Shown: piece after piece, positions 26,379 to 34,492 of the stretch | Position numbering within the stretch: position 1 is the stretch's first letter | Layout: the number at the start of each line of letters is the position of its first letter | From: Candidatus Cryptobacteroides choladohippi | GTDB lineage: Bacteria; Bacteroidota; Bacteroidia; Bacteroidales; UBA932 | DNA length: 64,000 nucleotides | Direction: 5' to 3' | NCBI GenBank assembly: GCA_018065985.1 | Contig: JAGHSF010000009.1 | Span: 1 to 64,000 of the forward strand | Made by a program: the position numbers and the translations under genes | Notes under the pieces: model-generated | The model's input: the letters and a program-made list of their open reading frames with translations, nothing else | What the model was told of the DNA's origin: nothing | Database searches by the model: none

Positions 26379-27536
26379 TCAGTGCCGGCTCTTTCCCGCA
26401 AAGTTTACCATGCTCACGCCTGCGAACACAAGGGCTGTGGCTATGGCCTTCCCCCAGGTCATCGTATCCATTCCGGCAGCCAGGCTGATTGCCATTGCCA
26501 CGATGGGCTGGACATATGTGTACATGCACAGCAGTACCGGGTTGAGGCGCTTCTGGCCTATCGGAATCAGGAAATATGAGATGAAGGTGGCGCAGACGAC
26601 AACGAACAGTATCTGCCAGATGATGCCCGGCGCAAGTGCGGCGCAGTCCACTTCGAACAGGCCTTTGAGCCCGAAGGGGAGGGCGTACAGGGTCGAGAAG
26701 AGGAACATCCACTTCATGAATGTGACGACGCTGTATTTCTCGATGGTGCGCTTGAACAGCACTATGTAGCTTGCGAAGCAGAGGGTGTTGACGAGCATCA
26801 GCACGATGCCTCCGATGCTGGTGTGGGCTGCTCCGCTGCGTATCGACACTGTGTTGAGCACGAGGAACAGCACGCCGGCAAAGCTTATCGCAAGGCCGGT
26901 GACGCCTCCTGCTGTGACTCTTTCTATGCGGAACGCGACGGCCACGAGCAGGGCCATTATGGGGCTCAGCAGGCTGAGGATCGAGATGTCGAGCGCGGTG
27001 GTGAGGGTGACGGCTTTGAGGAAGCTGAGTTGGGTGAGGAAGAGGCCGAGCAGCGATGCCACGGCTACCTTCCACATATCGCGGACTTCTATACCGCCGA
27101 TTTTCCGGGGCGCTGCAGATGCATCCGGCCGCTCGACCATGGTATCTGGTTGAAAGGTCTCGCTTGCCGGATGTATCTGCGCTGTGCTGGTTGCAGGGGC
27201 ATCCGATCGCTCGACCATGGTATCTGGGTGAAAGGTCTCGCTTGCCGGATGTATCTGCGCTGTGCTGGTTGCAGGGGCATCCGACCGCTCGACCATTGTA
27301 TCTGGTTGAAAGATCTCGCTTGCCGGATGCTCCTGCTTCTTTGTGCGACGGGAGAAGATGGATATCAGCCAGAAGAGGGCGAGGGCTCCGAGGGCGCGCA
27401 TGAGATAGAGCGTCATGGGGGAGACGACTCCGCAGTCGGCAATGTTCTTGCAGAAGACGATGTTGAAGCCGAAGATGAGGTATGCTATGAAGCAGGCGAG
27501 ATTCCCGATTATTGCACTGCGTGTATTACTGTCCAT
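26379..27536 (-). CDS. DMT-superfamily (EamA) transporter with a repeat insertion
   Basis: 385 residues, about ten membrane segments and two EamA units (N-terminal FIAYLIFGFNIVFCKNIADCGVVSPMTLYLMRALGALALFWLISIF; C-terminal from IGGIVLMLVNTLCFASYIVLFKRTIEKYSVVTFMKW). Such proteins export metabolites or amino acids; the substrate is unknown. Between membrane segments, at about residues 69-138, there is an insertion of 2.7 copies of a 26-residue repeat (SDAPATSTAQIHPASETFHPDTMVER). It has no transporter features and comes from tandem 78-bp DNA repeats containing a palindrome. Confidence 0.82.
   Translation of the reverse strand: MDSNTRSAIIGNLACFIAYLIFGFNIVFCKNIADCGVVSPMTLYLMRALGALALFWLISIFSRRTKKQEHPASEIFQPDTMVERSDAPATSTAQIHPASETFHPDTMVERSDAPATSTAQIHPASETFQPDTMVERPDASAAPRKIGGIEVRDMWKVAVASLLGLFLTQLSFLKAVTLTTALDISILSLLSPIMALLVAVAFRIERVTAGGVTGLAISFAGVLFLVLNTVSIRSGAAHTSIGGIVLMLVNTLCFASYIVLFKRTIEKYSVVTFMKWMFLFSTLYALPFGLKGLFEVDCAALAPGIIWQILFVVVCATFISYFLIPIGQKRLNPVLLCMYTYVQPIVAMAISLAAGMDTMTWGKAIATALVFAGVSMVNFAGKSRH
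27122..27329. repeat. 78-bp tandem repeat carrying a 52-bp imperfect palindrome, three palindrome copies
   Basis: Palindrome copies at 27122-27173, 27200-27251 and 27278-27329. Each begins CATCCG and ends GCCGGATG, with arms of the form CATCCGGC...CTCGACC and GGTCTCG...GCCGGATG. The 26-bp spacers (TATCTGCGCTGTGCTGGTTGCAGGGG) are identical, which rules out a CRISPR array. The array lies inside the transporter gene, in frame. Confidence 0.85.
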
Positions 27537-27558
27537 TACTAACTGCTCTAACCGGGTG

Positions 27559-27566
27559 CAAATATA
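27559..27566 (-). promoter_or_regulatory. -7 box of the DMT transporter promoter
   Basis: TATATTTG on the minus strand, 22 nt before the ATG at 27536. It sits divergently close to the nudC box at 27589-27596. Confidence 0.5.
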
Positions 27567-27588
27567 GCCAAATACGGAGTAAATTGTT

Positions 27589-27596
27589 TATATTTG
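27589..27596 (+). promoter_or_regulatory. -7 box of the nudC promoter
   Basis: TATATTTG on the plus strand, 17 nt before the nudC ATG at 27614. A matching -33 element was not evident. Confidence 0.5.
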
Positions 27597-27613
27597 TGCT
27601 TAAAGCGTGTACT

Positions 27614-28513
27614 ATGGCTTTGTTGAATTTGATTGATTCCAGTGCTGAACCTCGTGAGATTTTCCTCATGAGGGGGCGTGATATCCTGGTTGCATCGGAC
27701 GGACAGCCTGTCCGGGTGCTTCCGGATGCCGCATACATCAGGGATGCAATCTACGATTCCTTTACCGGGACCGCAGGCGTTGAGCTGTCGCGGGAATTCG
27801 TTCCGGTTGATGGCTCCGTCTTTATTCCCCTCAGGCAATTTTTCTTTGCGTCTATGGCGCCGGACGGATATCCGATCGCTCGGCCTATAGATTTGGGTGA
27901 AAGGCCTCGCTTGTCGGATATCCGTCCGGACAGCTCTGGAGAAAAGGCCCGCTTGTCGGATACCCGTCCGGCAACCTCTGCCCCAGCTTTGGCGGCGGCC
28001 AGGATGAGGGGGTATCTGAACTGGCGGTCATCGGTGCGCTTCTGCCCGTCGTGCGGAGCAATGCTTGAGGACCATCCTGTCGAGAATGCCAGGGTATGCC
28101 CTGAATGCGGCAAGGTCCAGTATCCCAGGATCGAGCCTTGCGTCATTGCTGTCATCTGCCGTGGCAAGGAGATCCTGCTTCTGAGGCATGCGCAGCGCAA
28201 TCAGGACATCTGGTGCTGCCTTGCCGGATTTGTCGAGGCGGGGGAGTCGCTTGAGCAGGCTCTCCGGCGTGAGGTGAAGGAAGAGACCGGCCTTGAAATC
28301 GGGAATATCCGTTATGCGGGAAGCCAGAGCTGGCCTTTCCCCGACCAGCTCATGGTGGGCTTCTATGCAGACTATGCGGGAGGGGATATCGTTCTTCAGG
28401 AAAGCGAGATCCTTGAAGCTGGCTGGTTCCGTACCGACAACCTGCCGCCGCATCCTTCGCCCGGCTCCATTTCCTGGAACCTTATTCACTTTATGCCAAT
28501 TACTAACGAATAA
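27614..28513 (+). CDS. nudC: NADH pyrophosphatase NudC-like Nudix hydrolase with a repeat insertion
   Basis: 299 residues from ATG 27614; the ORF-track extension upstream overlaps the promoter. NudC hydrolyses NAD(H) to NMN(H) and AMP and can remove NAD caps from RNA. Zinc ribbon [24 protein letters not shown] starts near residue 143, the Nudix box [26 protein letters not shown] near 205, followed by the NudC-specific [11 protein letters not shown] (canonical SQPWPFP). Between the N-terminal domain and the zinc ribbon, residues about 84-118 ([34 protein letters not shown]) derive from the same palindromic DNA repeat as in the divergent transporter gene. Confidence 0.88.
   Translation: MALLNLIDSSAEPREIFLMRGRDILVASDGQPVRVLPDAAYIRDAIYDSFTGTAGVELSREFVPVDGSVFIPLRQFFFASMAPDGYPIARPIDLGERPRLSDIRPDSSGEKARLSDTRPATSAPALAAARMRGYLNWRSSVRFCPSCGAMLEDHPVENARVCPECGKVQYPRIEPCVIAVICRGKEILLLRHAQRNQDIWCCLAGFVEAGESLEQALRREVKEETGLEIGNIRYAGSQSWPFPDQLMVGFYADYAGGDIVLQESEILEAGWFRTDNLPPHPSPGSISWNLIHFMPITNE
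27866..27961. repeat. palindromic repeat copies inside nudC
   Basis: The first copy (27866-27923) has perfect 10-bp ends, GGATATCCGA and TCGGATATCC, around a core CTCGGCCTATAGATTTGGGTGAAAGGCCTCG. The second, shorter copy (about 27920-27961) ends in CGCTTGTCGGAT. The core is clearly homologous to the copies in the transporter gene (TCGCTCGACC...TGGGTGAAAGGTCTCGCTTG). Confidence 0.75.
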
Positions 28514-28539
28514 CCAATATATTATTGATGTTGAACCCT

Positions 28540-30021
28540 ATGAAGAAGCAGTATATTCTGGCCATAGATCAGGGAACGAGCAGTTCCAGGGCCATCGCGT
28601 TTGACAGGTCCGGCTCATCAGTGGCCGTAAGTCAGAAGGAATTCACGCAGTATTTCCCGAAACCGGGCTGGGTTGAGCACGACCCTATGGAGATCTGGTC
28701 CAGCGAATACAGCGTCCTCACCGAAGTGCTTACAAGCCTCGGCCTCGGTGGCTCGGATGTCGCAGCCATCGGAATCACCAATCAGCGCGAGACTACCATA
28801 GTCTGGGATGCTGCAACGGGCAAACCGGTGTACAACGCGATAGTATGGCAGGACCGTCGTACCAGCGCCTACTGCGACTCGCTGAAGGCTGCCGGCCTTT
28901 CCGAACAGATACGCAGCAAGACCGGCCTTCTTATCGACGCGTATTTCTCCGGCACCAAGATCAAGTGGATACTTGACAATGTTCCGGGTGCCCGCGAGCG
29001 TGCTGAGAAGGGCGAGCTTCGATTCGGTACAGTCGACAGCTGGCTGGTGTGGAATCTCACCGGCGGCGCCGTCCATGTAACCGATGTGACCAATGCCTCC
29101 CGCACCATGCTCTACAACATCCATGATCTGAAGTGGGACGAGGATATGATGAAGCTGCTCGGCATTCCGGCATCCATGATGCCCCGCGTCTGCGACAGTT
29201 CCGAAGTTTACGGCTATGCCGATATCCTCGGGGGCAGGATTGCCATTGCGGGCATTGCCGGCGACCAGCAGGCTGCGCTTTTCGGGCAGATGTGTACCGA
29301 ACCCGGTTCGGTGAAGAATACTTATGGAACAGGCTGCTTCCTTCTGATGAACACCGGAGAGACTCCTGTTGTCTCAAGGAACAATCTGCTCACCACAATC
29401 GCCTGGAAGATAGGCGATACCGTCAACTATGCGCTCGAGGGAAGCATCTTCGTTGCAGGCTCAGTAGTGCAGTGGCTGCGCGACGGGCTTGGCATCATCA
29501 GAAGCTCTTCGGAGATAGAGGCGCTTGCCGCCAGTGTGCCCGACAACGGAGGCGTATATCTTGTGCCGGCCCTTACCGGACTCGGCGCACCCTACTGGGA
29601 CCAGTATGCCAAGGGCAGCATCACCGGGATCACCCGCGGTACCAAGGCCGCACATATTGCGCGAGCCGCACTCGAGGGCATTGCCTTCCAGACGATGGAC
29701 ATCGTGGACGCCATGCAGAAAGATGCCGGCGTTGTACTCGGTGAACTCAAGGTGGACGGAGGCGCATCGAAGAACAACCTGATGATGCAGTTCCAGGCAG
29801 ATATACTCAATACCAGCGTGATACGTCCAAAGGAAACCGAAACCACCGCCCGCGGTGCAGCCTATCTTGCAGGACTTGCGGTAGGCTTCTGGTCCAGCAT
29901 CGACGAGGTCCGCGGACAATGGGAGGCCGACCGCAGCTTCAGCCCTCAGGCGAGTCCTGAGGAAGTGAAGGCAGCCCGCAATGGTTGGGCGGAGGCAATA
30001 GGAAGAACACTAACCAAATAA
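28540..30021 (+). CDS. glpK: glycerol kinase
   Basis: About 493 residues, ATP-dependent phosphorylation of glycerol to sn-glycerol-3-phosphate in the cytoplasm. FGGY-family features: phosphate-binding [16 protein letters not shown] at the N-terminus, [19 protein letters not shown], and the C-terminal [22 protein letters not shown] start at [17 protein letters not shown] (28540); the upstream TTG and ATG are unlikely. glpF follows after 3 nt, giving a glycerol uptake and trapping pair. Confidence 0.95.
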   Translation: MKKQYILAIDQGTSSSRAIAFDRSGSSVAVSQKEFTQYFPKPGWVEHDPMEIWSSEYSVLTEVLTSLGLGGSDVAAIGITNQRETTIVWDAATGKPVYNAIVWQDRRTSAYCDSLKAAGLSEQIRSKTGLLIDAYFSGTKIKWILDNVPGARERAEKGELRFGTVDSWLVWNLTGGAVHVTDVTNASRTMLYNIHDLKWDEDMMKLLGIPASMMPRVCDSSEVYGYADILGGRIAIAGIAGDQQAALFGQMCTEPGSVKNTYGTGCFLLMNTGETPVVSRNNLLTTIAWKIGDTVNYALEGSIFVAGSVVQWLRDGLGIIRSSSEIEALAASVPDNGGVYLVPALTGLGAPYWDQYAKGSITGITRGTKAAHIARAALEGIAFQTMDIVDAMQKDAGVVLGELKVDGGASKNNLMMQFQADILNTSVIRPKETETTARGAAYLAGLAVGFWSSIDEVRGQWEADRSFSPQASPEEVKAARNGWAEAIGRTLTK

Positions 30022-30024
30022 GAT

Positions 30025-30744
30025 ATGCTAGCTTACATTTTCGAATTTATCGGCACTATGGTGCTGATCCTTCTCGGTGACGGCGTGTGCGCATGCACCA
30101 GCCTCGAAAAGTCAAAGGGCAAGGGCGCAGGCTGGGTGGTTGTCACCATGGCATGGGGCTTTGCCGTAATGTGTGGCGTGTTCATCGCAGGACCTTACTC
30201 GGGAGCGCATCTGAATCCTGTTGTCTCCATCGGTCTTGCTCTGGCAGGCAGCTTCGACTGGGCGCTCGTCCCCGGTTATGTGATCGCACAGCTGCTGGGC
30301 GGCTTCTGCGGAGCCGTGCTCGTATGGCTATTCTACAAGGACCAGTATGATGCGACACCGGATCCCGATACCAAGCTCGGCACGTTCTGCACAATGCCTG
30401 CAGTGTACAATCCTGCACGCAACGTGTTCTGCGAGGCTGTTGGCACCTTCCTGCTTGTATTCTGCATTCTGATGTTCGGTACCAAGGAGAACACCCCCGC
30501 AGTCGGGATGGGCGACCTCGGCGCCATCCCTGTGACTCTGCTTATCATGGCGATAGGCATGTCGCTCGGCGGAGCCACCGGTTATGCGATCAACCCTGCA
30601 CGAGACCTTCCTCCGCGTATCGCTCATGCCGTGCTCCCTATCAAGGACAAGGGTGGCAGCGGATGGCAGTACAGCTGGGTGCCCGTAGTCGGCCCCGCCA
30701 TCGGCGCCGCTGCGGCTGCAGGCGTGTATCTGCTGCTTTTCTAG
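30025..30744 (+). CDS. glpF: glycerol uptake facilitator (MIP/aquaglyceroporin)
   Basis: 239 residues with about six membrane segments and the two half-helix loops. The first signature is AHLNPVVSIG, with NPV in place of the usual NPA; the second is YAINPARDLPPR (canonical NPARD, aquaglyceroporin-type with D). It lets glycerol diffuse across the inner membrane, and the adjacent kinase traps it. It converges on the outer-membrane barrel gene with a 4-nt overlap. Confidence 0.92.
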   Translation: MLAYIFEFIGTMVLILLGDGVCACTSLEKSKGKGAGWVVVTMAWGFAVMCGVFIAGPYSGAHLNPVVSIGLALAGSFDWALVPGYVIAQLLGGFCGAVLVWLFYKDQYDATPDPDTKLGTFCTMPAVYNPARNVFCEAVGTFLLVFCILMFGTKENTPAVGMGDLGAIPVTLLIMAIGMSLGGATGYAINPARDLPPRIAHAVLPIKDKGGSGWQYSWVPVVGPAIGAAAAAGVYLLLF

Positions 30745-33182
30745 AATTCCTTTCCCTCGAACAGGGAATCGCTGCTGACGCCCGCCGCCTTTCTGTTTGA
30801 AGCGTTGAAGCGGTAACTCAGCGAGATGATGAAGTTCGGATATTTCGGGCGGACTTGCGTGTTTGACGTAAGTCCGCTCGTCTGTCTGATATTGATGTAC
30901 TTCGCCGTATGGAACACGTCATGTGCCACTGCTGACAGTGCAAGATGGTTCTTGAGGAAACTGTGACGAGCGGCCAGGTCGCAGTAGAAATATCCTTTCT
31001 CGCGCCCCTGTGTGATGACTCTCGGCCCTATCGCATGGGCGTCAAGCTGTACGTGGGTGTTCCTGCCTGCCGTGAAGGCGTTGTTCCAGTCTGCCTTCCA
31101 GAACAGACCGCTGCGGTCGGTGCATGAGGGGTCGGTTGCCGTGAAGTCATAGTAGAATGCACTGCCTCCGAGATTCGAGGCCCACCATTTTGCAGGTTTG
31201 AGCGTGGACAGCACTTCGATGCCTGTTTCCTTCTGGTTGCCGGCGTTCACGATCTGGTCGAGTGTGACTCCCGGTTCGTAAGGTGTGCGCACCCAGTCCG
31301 CGATATCCTTCCTGTCGCGGAAGTAAGCAGTGGCGCTGAGGCTCAGCCTGGGGCTGAAGGTCTTTCTCCATCCGAGTTCGGCCGAGGTGATGTACTCCGG
31401 ATCGATGTCAGGGTTGCCTATCTTCTTGGTGAAGTAGTCTTCATATGTGATGTAGGGCTCGAGGTTCCATATTCCCGGGCGGTTGGTCCTGTAGGACAGG
31501 CCGGCCGAGAATGTGCCGGCACTGCCTGCCTCGTATGCCGCATGAGCCGATGGGAAGATGTTGAAGCGTCTGATGTGCCTGCTGGCATCGACAATCTTGA
31601 TGTCCATCTGGTCTATCACCCTGTCGGCGCGAAGTCCTGCATCGTAGCTGATCTTTCCTGCCTTGCCCGTTGCCATGGAGTACAGCGAGTGCACCTGCCT
31701 GCGGTAGTAGAAGGGTGTGGCAAGGTCGTCCTGCCATTCGAAATCCTGGGTGTCGCGGTTCCAATATTTGATGCGGTATCCGCCGTGTTCGCTGTAAGTT
31801 GTGTACTGGTAGCCGGTTTCAAGCTTGCATGCGTCTGCAATGGCCCATTTCCAGGCCAGGGAACCGTCAGCATCCCAGTGATGCTCCTCCTCATAGCCTC
31901 TTGTGCCTTCCCAGCGCGCGCCCGAGCGGTCGAACATGTTGCTCTCGGTGTATTCGATTGAATAGGAGTCGTACCTGAGCCTGCTGGTTGCAGCGAGTTC
32001 GTGCCCGTCGGCGGGCTTGAAGATGTAGGAAATCGAGTACTGGTACAGCGTCTTGGCGAGCTTGTACCGGTCATGAGAGTCGAAGTCCAGTCTGCTGAAG
32101 CCTTCGGGGAAGGCCATTTCCTGGATGTAGGACATGTCGCCGCCACGCCGGTTGGCTGTCTTGCCTATGAGAATGTCGAGGCTGAGCTTGTGCTTCCTGC
32201 CGTCGTCCAACTGCCATCCGGCCCTGCCGGTGTATGTGCCGTACTGTCTCCATCGCTCTCCGTCGGCTGTGGATATGGTGGTGATGCCGTCCACTACCGT
32301 GGTCTTTTCCTGATTGAAGTTGCTTCTGTTGCAGATGTCCTGGAAGGTGCCGCCCACATACCAGCTGTTGTGGCCTCTGGTGTAGCTGAGGTCGCCGTCC
32401 ACGTTCCATGTGCCCAGCGTGCCTGCGGAAAGGTTCAGCATGCCGCTCCATCCGGCGTTGCTGTCCTTGCGTGTGATGATGTTGATGATGCCTGCATCGC
32501 CGTCTGTGCGGTATCTTGCAGATGGGGTGGTGATGATCTCTATGTCTTCGATGGACGCGGCCGGAATCTGCTGCAGCGCTGCCGTGCCTTCGAGAGGGGA
32601 GAGGCGGCCGTCGACGTAGACCAGGAAATTGCTGCTGCCCCGCAGGATTACGTTGCCGTCGGAGTCGGTCTGTACTGACGGTGTGCCTGCCAGTATGTCG
32701 ACCGCGGTGCCGCCAGCCGACGCGAGCGAGGCCTGTCCGTTGATCTTCTGCCTGTCCAGTTTGTATATGATCATGTTCTTCTCCCCGCTCACCGTGACTT
32801 CCTGTATTCCGTCGGAGGCCGGTGTAAGCGCAATGGTGCCGAGGTCGAGCTCGCTTCCGGCGGACAGCTCCAGCTTGCTTGCATATGGCTCATATCCAAG
32901 AAGGTATATGCTGAGTATCGCTTCACCCTCATGCCTGCTGTTCAGGCAGAACGAGCCGGCGTTAATGTTGCCGGAGGACAGGATATGGTCGTCGAGGTCG
33001 GTGAGTATGACATCGGCAAAATCGATGGGAGTCCCGTTTGCGGCGTCAACAGCCTTGCCGCTTATCCTTGAATCACCGTTTTCTGCAGCGAATGATTGTG
33101 TTTGTGCAAGAAAACAGAGAAAAATCACTAAAATTTTGGAAAGTGTGTCATTAATTGACGCAAGCAGGGGGTACCTTTGCAC
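30741..33182 (-). CDS. TonB-receptor-like outer-membrane beta-barrel protein (OMP_b-brl_3 family)
   Basis: About 813 residues. Signal peptide (KILVIFLCFLAQTQSFA), a carboxypeptidase-like regulatory domain (ISGKAVDAANGTPIDFADVILTDLDD...), a plug domain (GGTAVDILAGTPSVQTDSDGNVILRGSSNFLVYVDGRLSP) and a long barrel ending VRPKYPNFIISLSYRFNASNRK. No ATG is available near the start. A GTG at 33182 lies 6 nt after a TATTTTTG box and gives the basic residue needed before the hydrophobic core, so I prefer it to the TTG at 33191. No SusD partner is present. Ligand unknown. Confidence 0.85.
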   Translation of the reverse strand: MQRYPLLASINDTLSKILVIFLCFLAQTQSFAAENGDSRISGKAVDAANGTPIDFADVILTDLDDHILSSGNINAGSFCLNSRHEGEAILSIYLLGYEPYASKLELSAGSELDLGTIALTPASDGIQEVTVSGEKNMIIYKLDRQKINGQASLASAGGTAVDILAGTPSVQTDSDGNVILRGSSNFLVYVDGRLSPLEGTAALQQIPAASIEDIEIITTPSARYRTDGDAGIINIITRKDSNAGWSGMLNLSAGTLGTWNVDGDLSYTRGHNSWYVGGTFQDICNRSNFNQEKTTVVDGITTISTADGERWRQYGTYTGRAGWQLDDGRKHKLSLDILIGKTANRRGGDMSYIQEMAFPEGFSRLDFDSHDRYKLAKTLYQYSISYIFKPADGHELAATSRLRYDSYSIEYTESNMFDRSGARWEGTRGYEEEHHWDADGSLAWKWAIADACKLETGYQYTTYSEHGGYRIKYWNRDTQDFEWQDDLATPFYYRRQVHSLYSMATGKAGKISYDAGLRADRVIDQMDIKIVDASRHIRRFNIFPSAHAAYEAGSAGTFSAGLSYRTNRPGIWNLEPYITYEDYFTKKIGNPDIDPEYITSAELGWRKTFSPRLSLSATAYFRDRKDIADWVRTPYEPGVTLDQIVNAGNQKETGIEVLSTLKPAKWWASNLGGSAFYYDFTATDPSCTDRSGLFWKADWNNAFTAGRNTHVQLDAHAIGPRVITQGREKGYFYCDLAARHSFLKNHLALSAVAHDVFHTAKYINIRQTSGLTSNTQVRPKYPNFIISLSYRFNASNRKAAGVSSDSLFEGKEF
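33172..33179 (+). promoter_or_regulatory. -7 box in front of the 27-codon micro-ORF
   Basis: TACCTTTG followed by C on the plus strand is a very typical Bacteroidota -7 sequence. It is divergent from the barrel-gene box 10 nt away and lies 29 nt upstream of the micro-ORF ATG. No good -33 box at 19 nt. Confidence 0.4.
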
Positions 33183-33188
33183 TGTAAA

Positions 33189-33196
33189 CAAAAATA
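33189..33196 (-). promoter_or_regulatory. -7 box of the outer-membrane barrel gene
   Basis: TATTTTTG on the minus strand fits TAnnTTTG and ends 6 nt before the candidate GTG start at 33182. This spacing supports the GTG start and a near-leaderless transcript. Confidence 0.45.
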
Positions 33197-33208
33197 AAGA
33201 ATTCAGTT

Positions 33209-33292
33209 ATGAGCAAGCAGGACATACTCAATCTCCTTCTTTCAGAAGAAGTCTCAGCATTGGTGGACGATCTCGACCTTGAAATCGCTTAA
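33209..33292 (+). CDS. candidate 27-residue micro-protein
   Basis: ATG 33209 to TAA gives MSKQDILNLLLSEEVSALV followed by DDLDLEIA, an acidic amphipathic helix-like peptide. It is preceded by a TACCTTTG promoter box and sits alone on the plus strand between two minus-strand genes. Composition looks protein-like rather than random: it is rich in Leu, Asp and Glu with no rare residues. I do not recognise a family. It could be a regulatory or leader peptide, a RiPP-like precursor, or chance. Confidence 0.4.
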   Translation: MSKQDILNLLLSEEVSALVDDLDLEIA

Positions 33293-33304
33293 CCTGTAAA
33301 TATA

Positions 33305-33670
33305 TTATTGCCTTTCGATTCTGGAAAGCTTGGTGTTACCCTGGAGGTCTTTGTAGATGACGACCTTGCAACGTCCGCTTTCGCCGGTGGTGCGGTCGGT
33401 GTATGTGCAGAAGAAAAGGTAGTTCGTGCCGGCAACTACCTGTGTGGAAACGGCTGAAGGGGTAAGTACCATATCTTCACTTCCGGTCACTTTCCGGAAC
33501 ATCTCGGCTTCTGAATCGGTCACGTCACGCGGTGTGGTGTAACCTCCGACCATTTCAGCCTTTGCCGGTTTTGCGGTCCTTGTTGTACTTGTTGTGGCTT
33601 TCTGGGCCACGGGCGCTGTGCCGCATGAAACTGCAAGCAGTGCAGCTGCCATGATTGCTGCCTTTTTCAT
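33305..33670 (-). CDS. cystatin-like lipoprotein
   Basis: 121 residues. Lipoprotein signal peptide MKKAAIMAAALLAVSCG with the lipobox cysteine at about 16. After a Thr/Ala/Lys-rich linker comes a small domain GGYTTPRDVTDSEAEMFRKV...STQVVAGTNYLFFCTYTD...KVVIYKDLQGNTKLSRIE. QVVAGTNY is exactly the QxVxG protease-binding loop of cystatins, and the leading GG matches the cystatin N-terminal glycine. Probably a membrane-anchored periplasmic or surface inhibitor of papain-like cysteine proteases; inhibition is inferred from the motif. Divergent from ndk. Confidence 0.7.
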   Translation of the reverse strand: MKKAAIMAAALLAVSCGTAPVAQKATTSTTRTAKPAKAEMVGGYTTPRDVTDSEAEMFRKVTGSEDMVLTPSAVSTQVVAGTNYLFFCTYTDRTTGESGRCKVVIYKDLQGNTKLSRIERQ

Positions 33671-33696
33671 TGTTGTCTTTTGTTGTCTTTCACTGG

Positions 33697-33704
33697 CAAA
33701 AATA
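33697..33704 (-). promoter_or_regulatory. -7 box of the cystatin-like gene
   Basis: TATTTTTG on the minus strand, 26 nt before the ATG at 33670. It is back-to-back with the ndk box, only one base apart. Confidence 0.5.
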
Positions 33705-33705
33705 C

Positions 33706-33713
33706 TAATTTTG
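33706..33713 (+). promoter_or_regulatory. -7 box of the ndk promoter
   Basis: TAATTTTG on the plus strand with TTGT 19 nt upstream (33683-33686). The ndk ATG follows 25 nt downstream. Confidence 0.5.
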
Positions 33714-33738
33714 CATTATAAGAGAAAGTATCGGCAAT

Positions 33739-34200
33739 ATGGAAAGAACACTTTTGATAATCAAGCCCTGCGCTGTTCAGCGCGGCCTAATAGGAAAGAT
33801 AGTTACCCGTCTTGAAGAGCGCGGTCTCAAGCTTGTTGCAATGAAGATGCAGCAGCTTGGTCCTGAAGTTCTGCGTGAGCACTATGCCCATCTGGTCAAC
33901 AAGCCTTTTTACCCGATCATCGAGGAGTCGATGATGGCTGCTCCTGTCATTCTGACCTGCTGGGAGGGTGTGGATGCCGTCGAGGTTGTCCGCGAGATGG
34001 CTGGTGCCACCAACGGCCGCAAGGCTGTGCCCGGTACACTCCGCGGTGACTTCTGCGTGAGCCATCAGGAGAACATCGTGCACACTTCCGACTCCCTCGA
34101 GACTGCGCAGAAGGAACTTGCGCGCTTCTTCGCCCCTGAGGACTACTGCGACTATCCTTCTCCCATGCTTGGCTTCATCTACGCCAAGGACGAACTGTAG
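33739..34200 (+). CDS. ndk: nucleoside diphosphate kinase
   Basis: 153 residues, transfers the gamma-phosphate between nucleoside tri- and diphosphates via a phosphohistidine. MERTLLIIKPCAVQRGLIGKIVTRLEERGLKLVAMKM is the family start. The catalytic histidine is in ENIVHTSDS at about residue 115 (T replaces the usual G of HGSDS). Full length for the family. Monocistronic, ended by the palindrome-rich region and a strong hairpin. Confidence 0.95.
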   Translation: MERTLLIIKPCAVQRGLIGKIVTRLEERGLKLVAMKMQQLGPEVLREHYAHLVNKPFYPIIEESMMAAPVILTCWEGVDAVEVVREMAGATNGRKAVPGTLRGDFCVSHQENIVHTSDSLETAQKELARFFAPEDYCDYPSPMLGFIYAKDEL

Positions 34201-34492
34201 CGGAATGCCGTTTTGTGTCTGCCGAGCGGTGGCTGTTCTCCTCTGGGACCCGTGGTCGCCCGTGACCACGTGAACGGGAGGGGCCCGCAAGCGTAGCGCA
34301 GTGGGAGGGATGGAGCGAAGCGGAAGGTCGTGAGGGTGTTTACAGCGAGCATTTTGATGCTCGCGGCCCGAGCAGAAGGGCTTTAGCCCGCCGGACATCC
34401 GGAGGAGAGCTGCCACCGCCCGGTGGGCTGCAGGAGATAAAGCAAGAAGGTGACCATCCGGTCACCTTCTCGTTGATTATGTGAGGTTCTTC
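34201..34492. other. palindrome-rich intergenic region between ndk and a Gfo/Idh gene
   Basis: No gene found. Contains stem-loops CGTGGTC/GACCACG (34251-34270), GCGAGCAT-TTTG-ATGCTCGC (34345-34364) and GGGCT/AGCCC (34378-34389), the related phrases GCGTAGCGCAGTGGGAGG and GGAGCGAAGCGGAAGG, and then the terminator. The density of hairpins resembles intergenic repeat mosaics. Confidence 0.5.
34445..34470. terminator. bidirectional terminator for ndk and the Gfo/Idh gene
   Basis: AGAAGGTGACC-ATCC-GGTCACCTTCT is a perfect 11-bp stem with a 4-nt loop, located between two convergent genes. Confidence 0.75.

Noticed and set aside
27122-27329. Possible CRISPR array (52-bp repeats with 26-bp spacers)
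   Set aside because: The spacers are identical and the array lies in frame inside a transporter gene. It is a 78-bp tandem repeat, and no cas genes are present.
26823-27542. 239-residue plus-strand ORF opposite the DMT transporter
   Set aside because: Cysteine/glycine-rich antisense frame without recognisable motifs. The minus-strand transporter has proper membrane topology.
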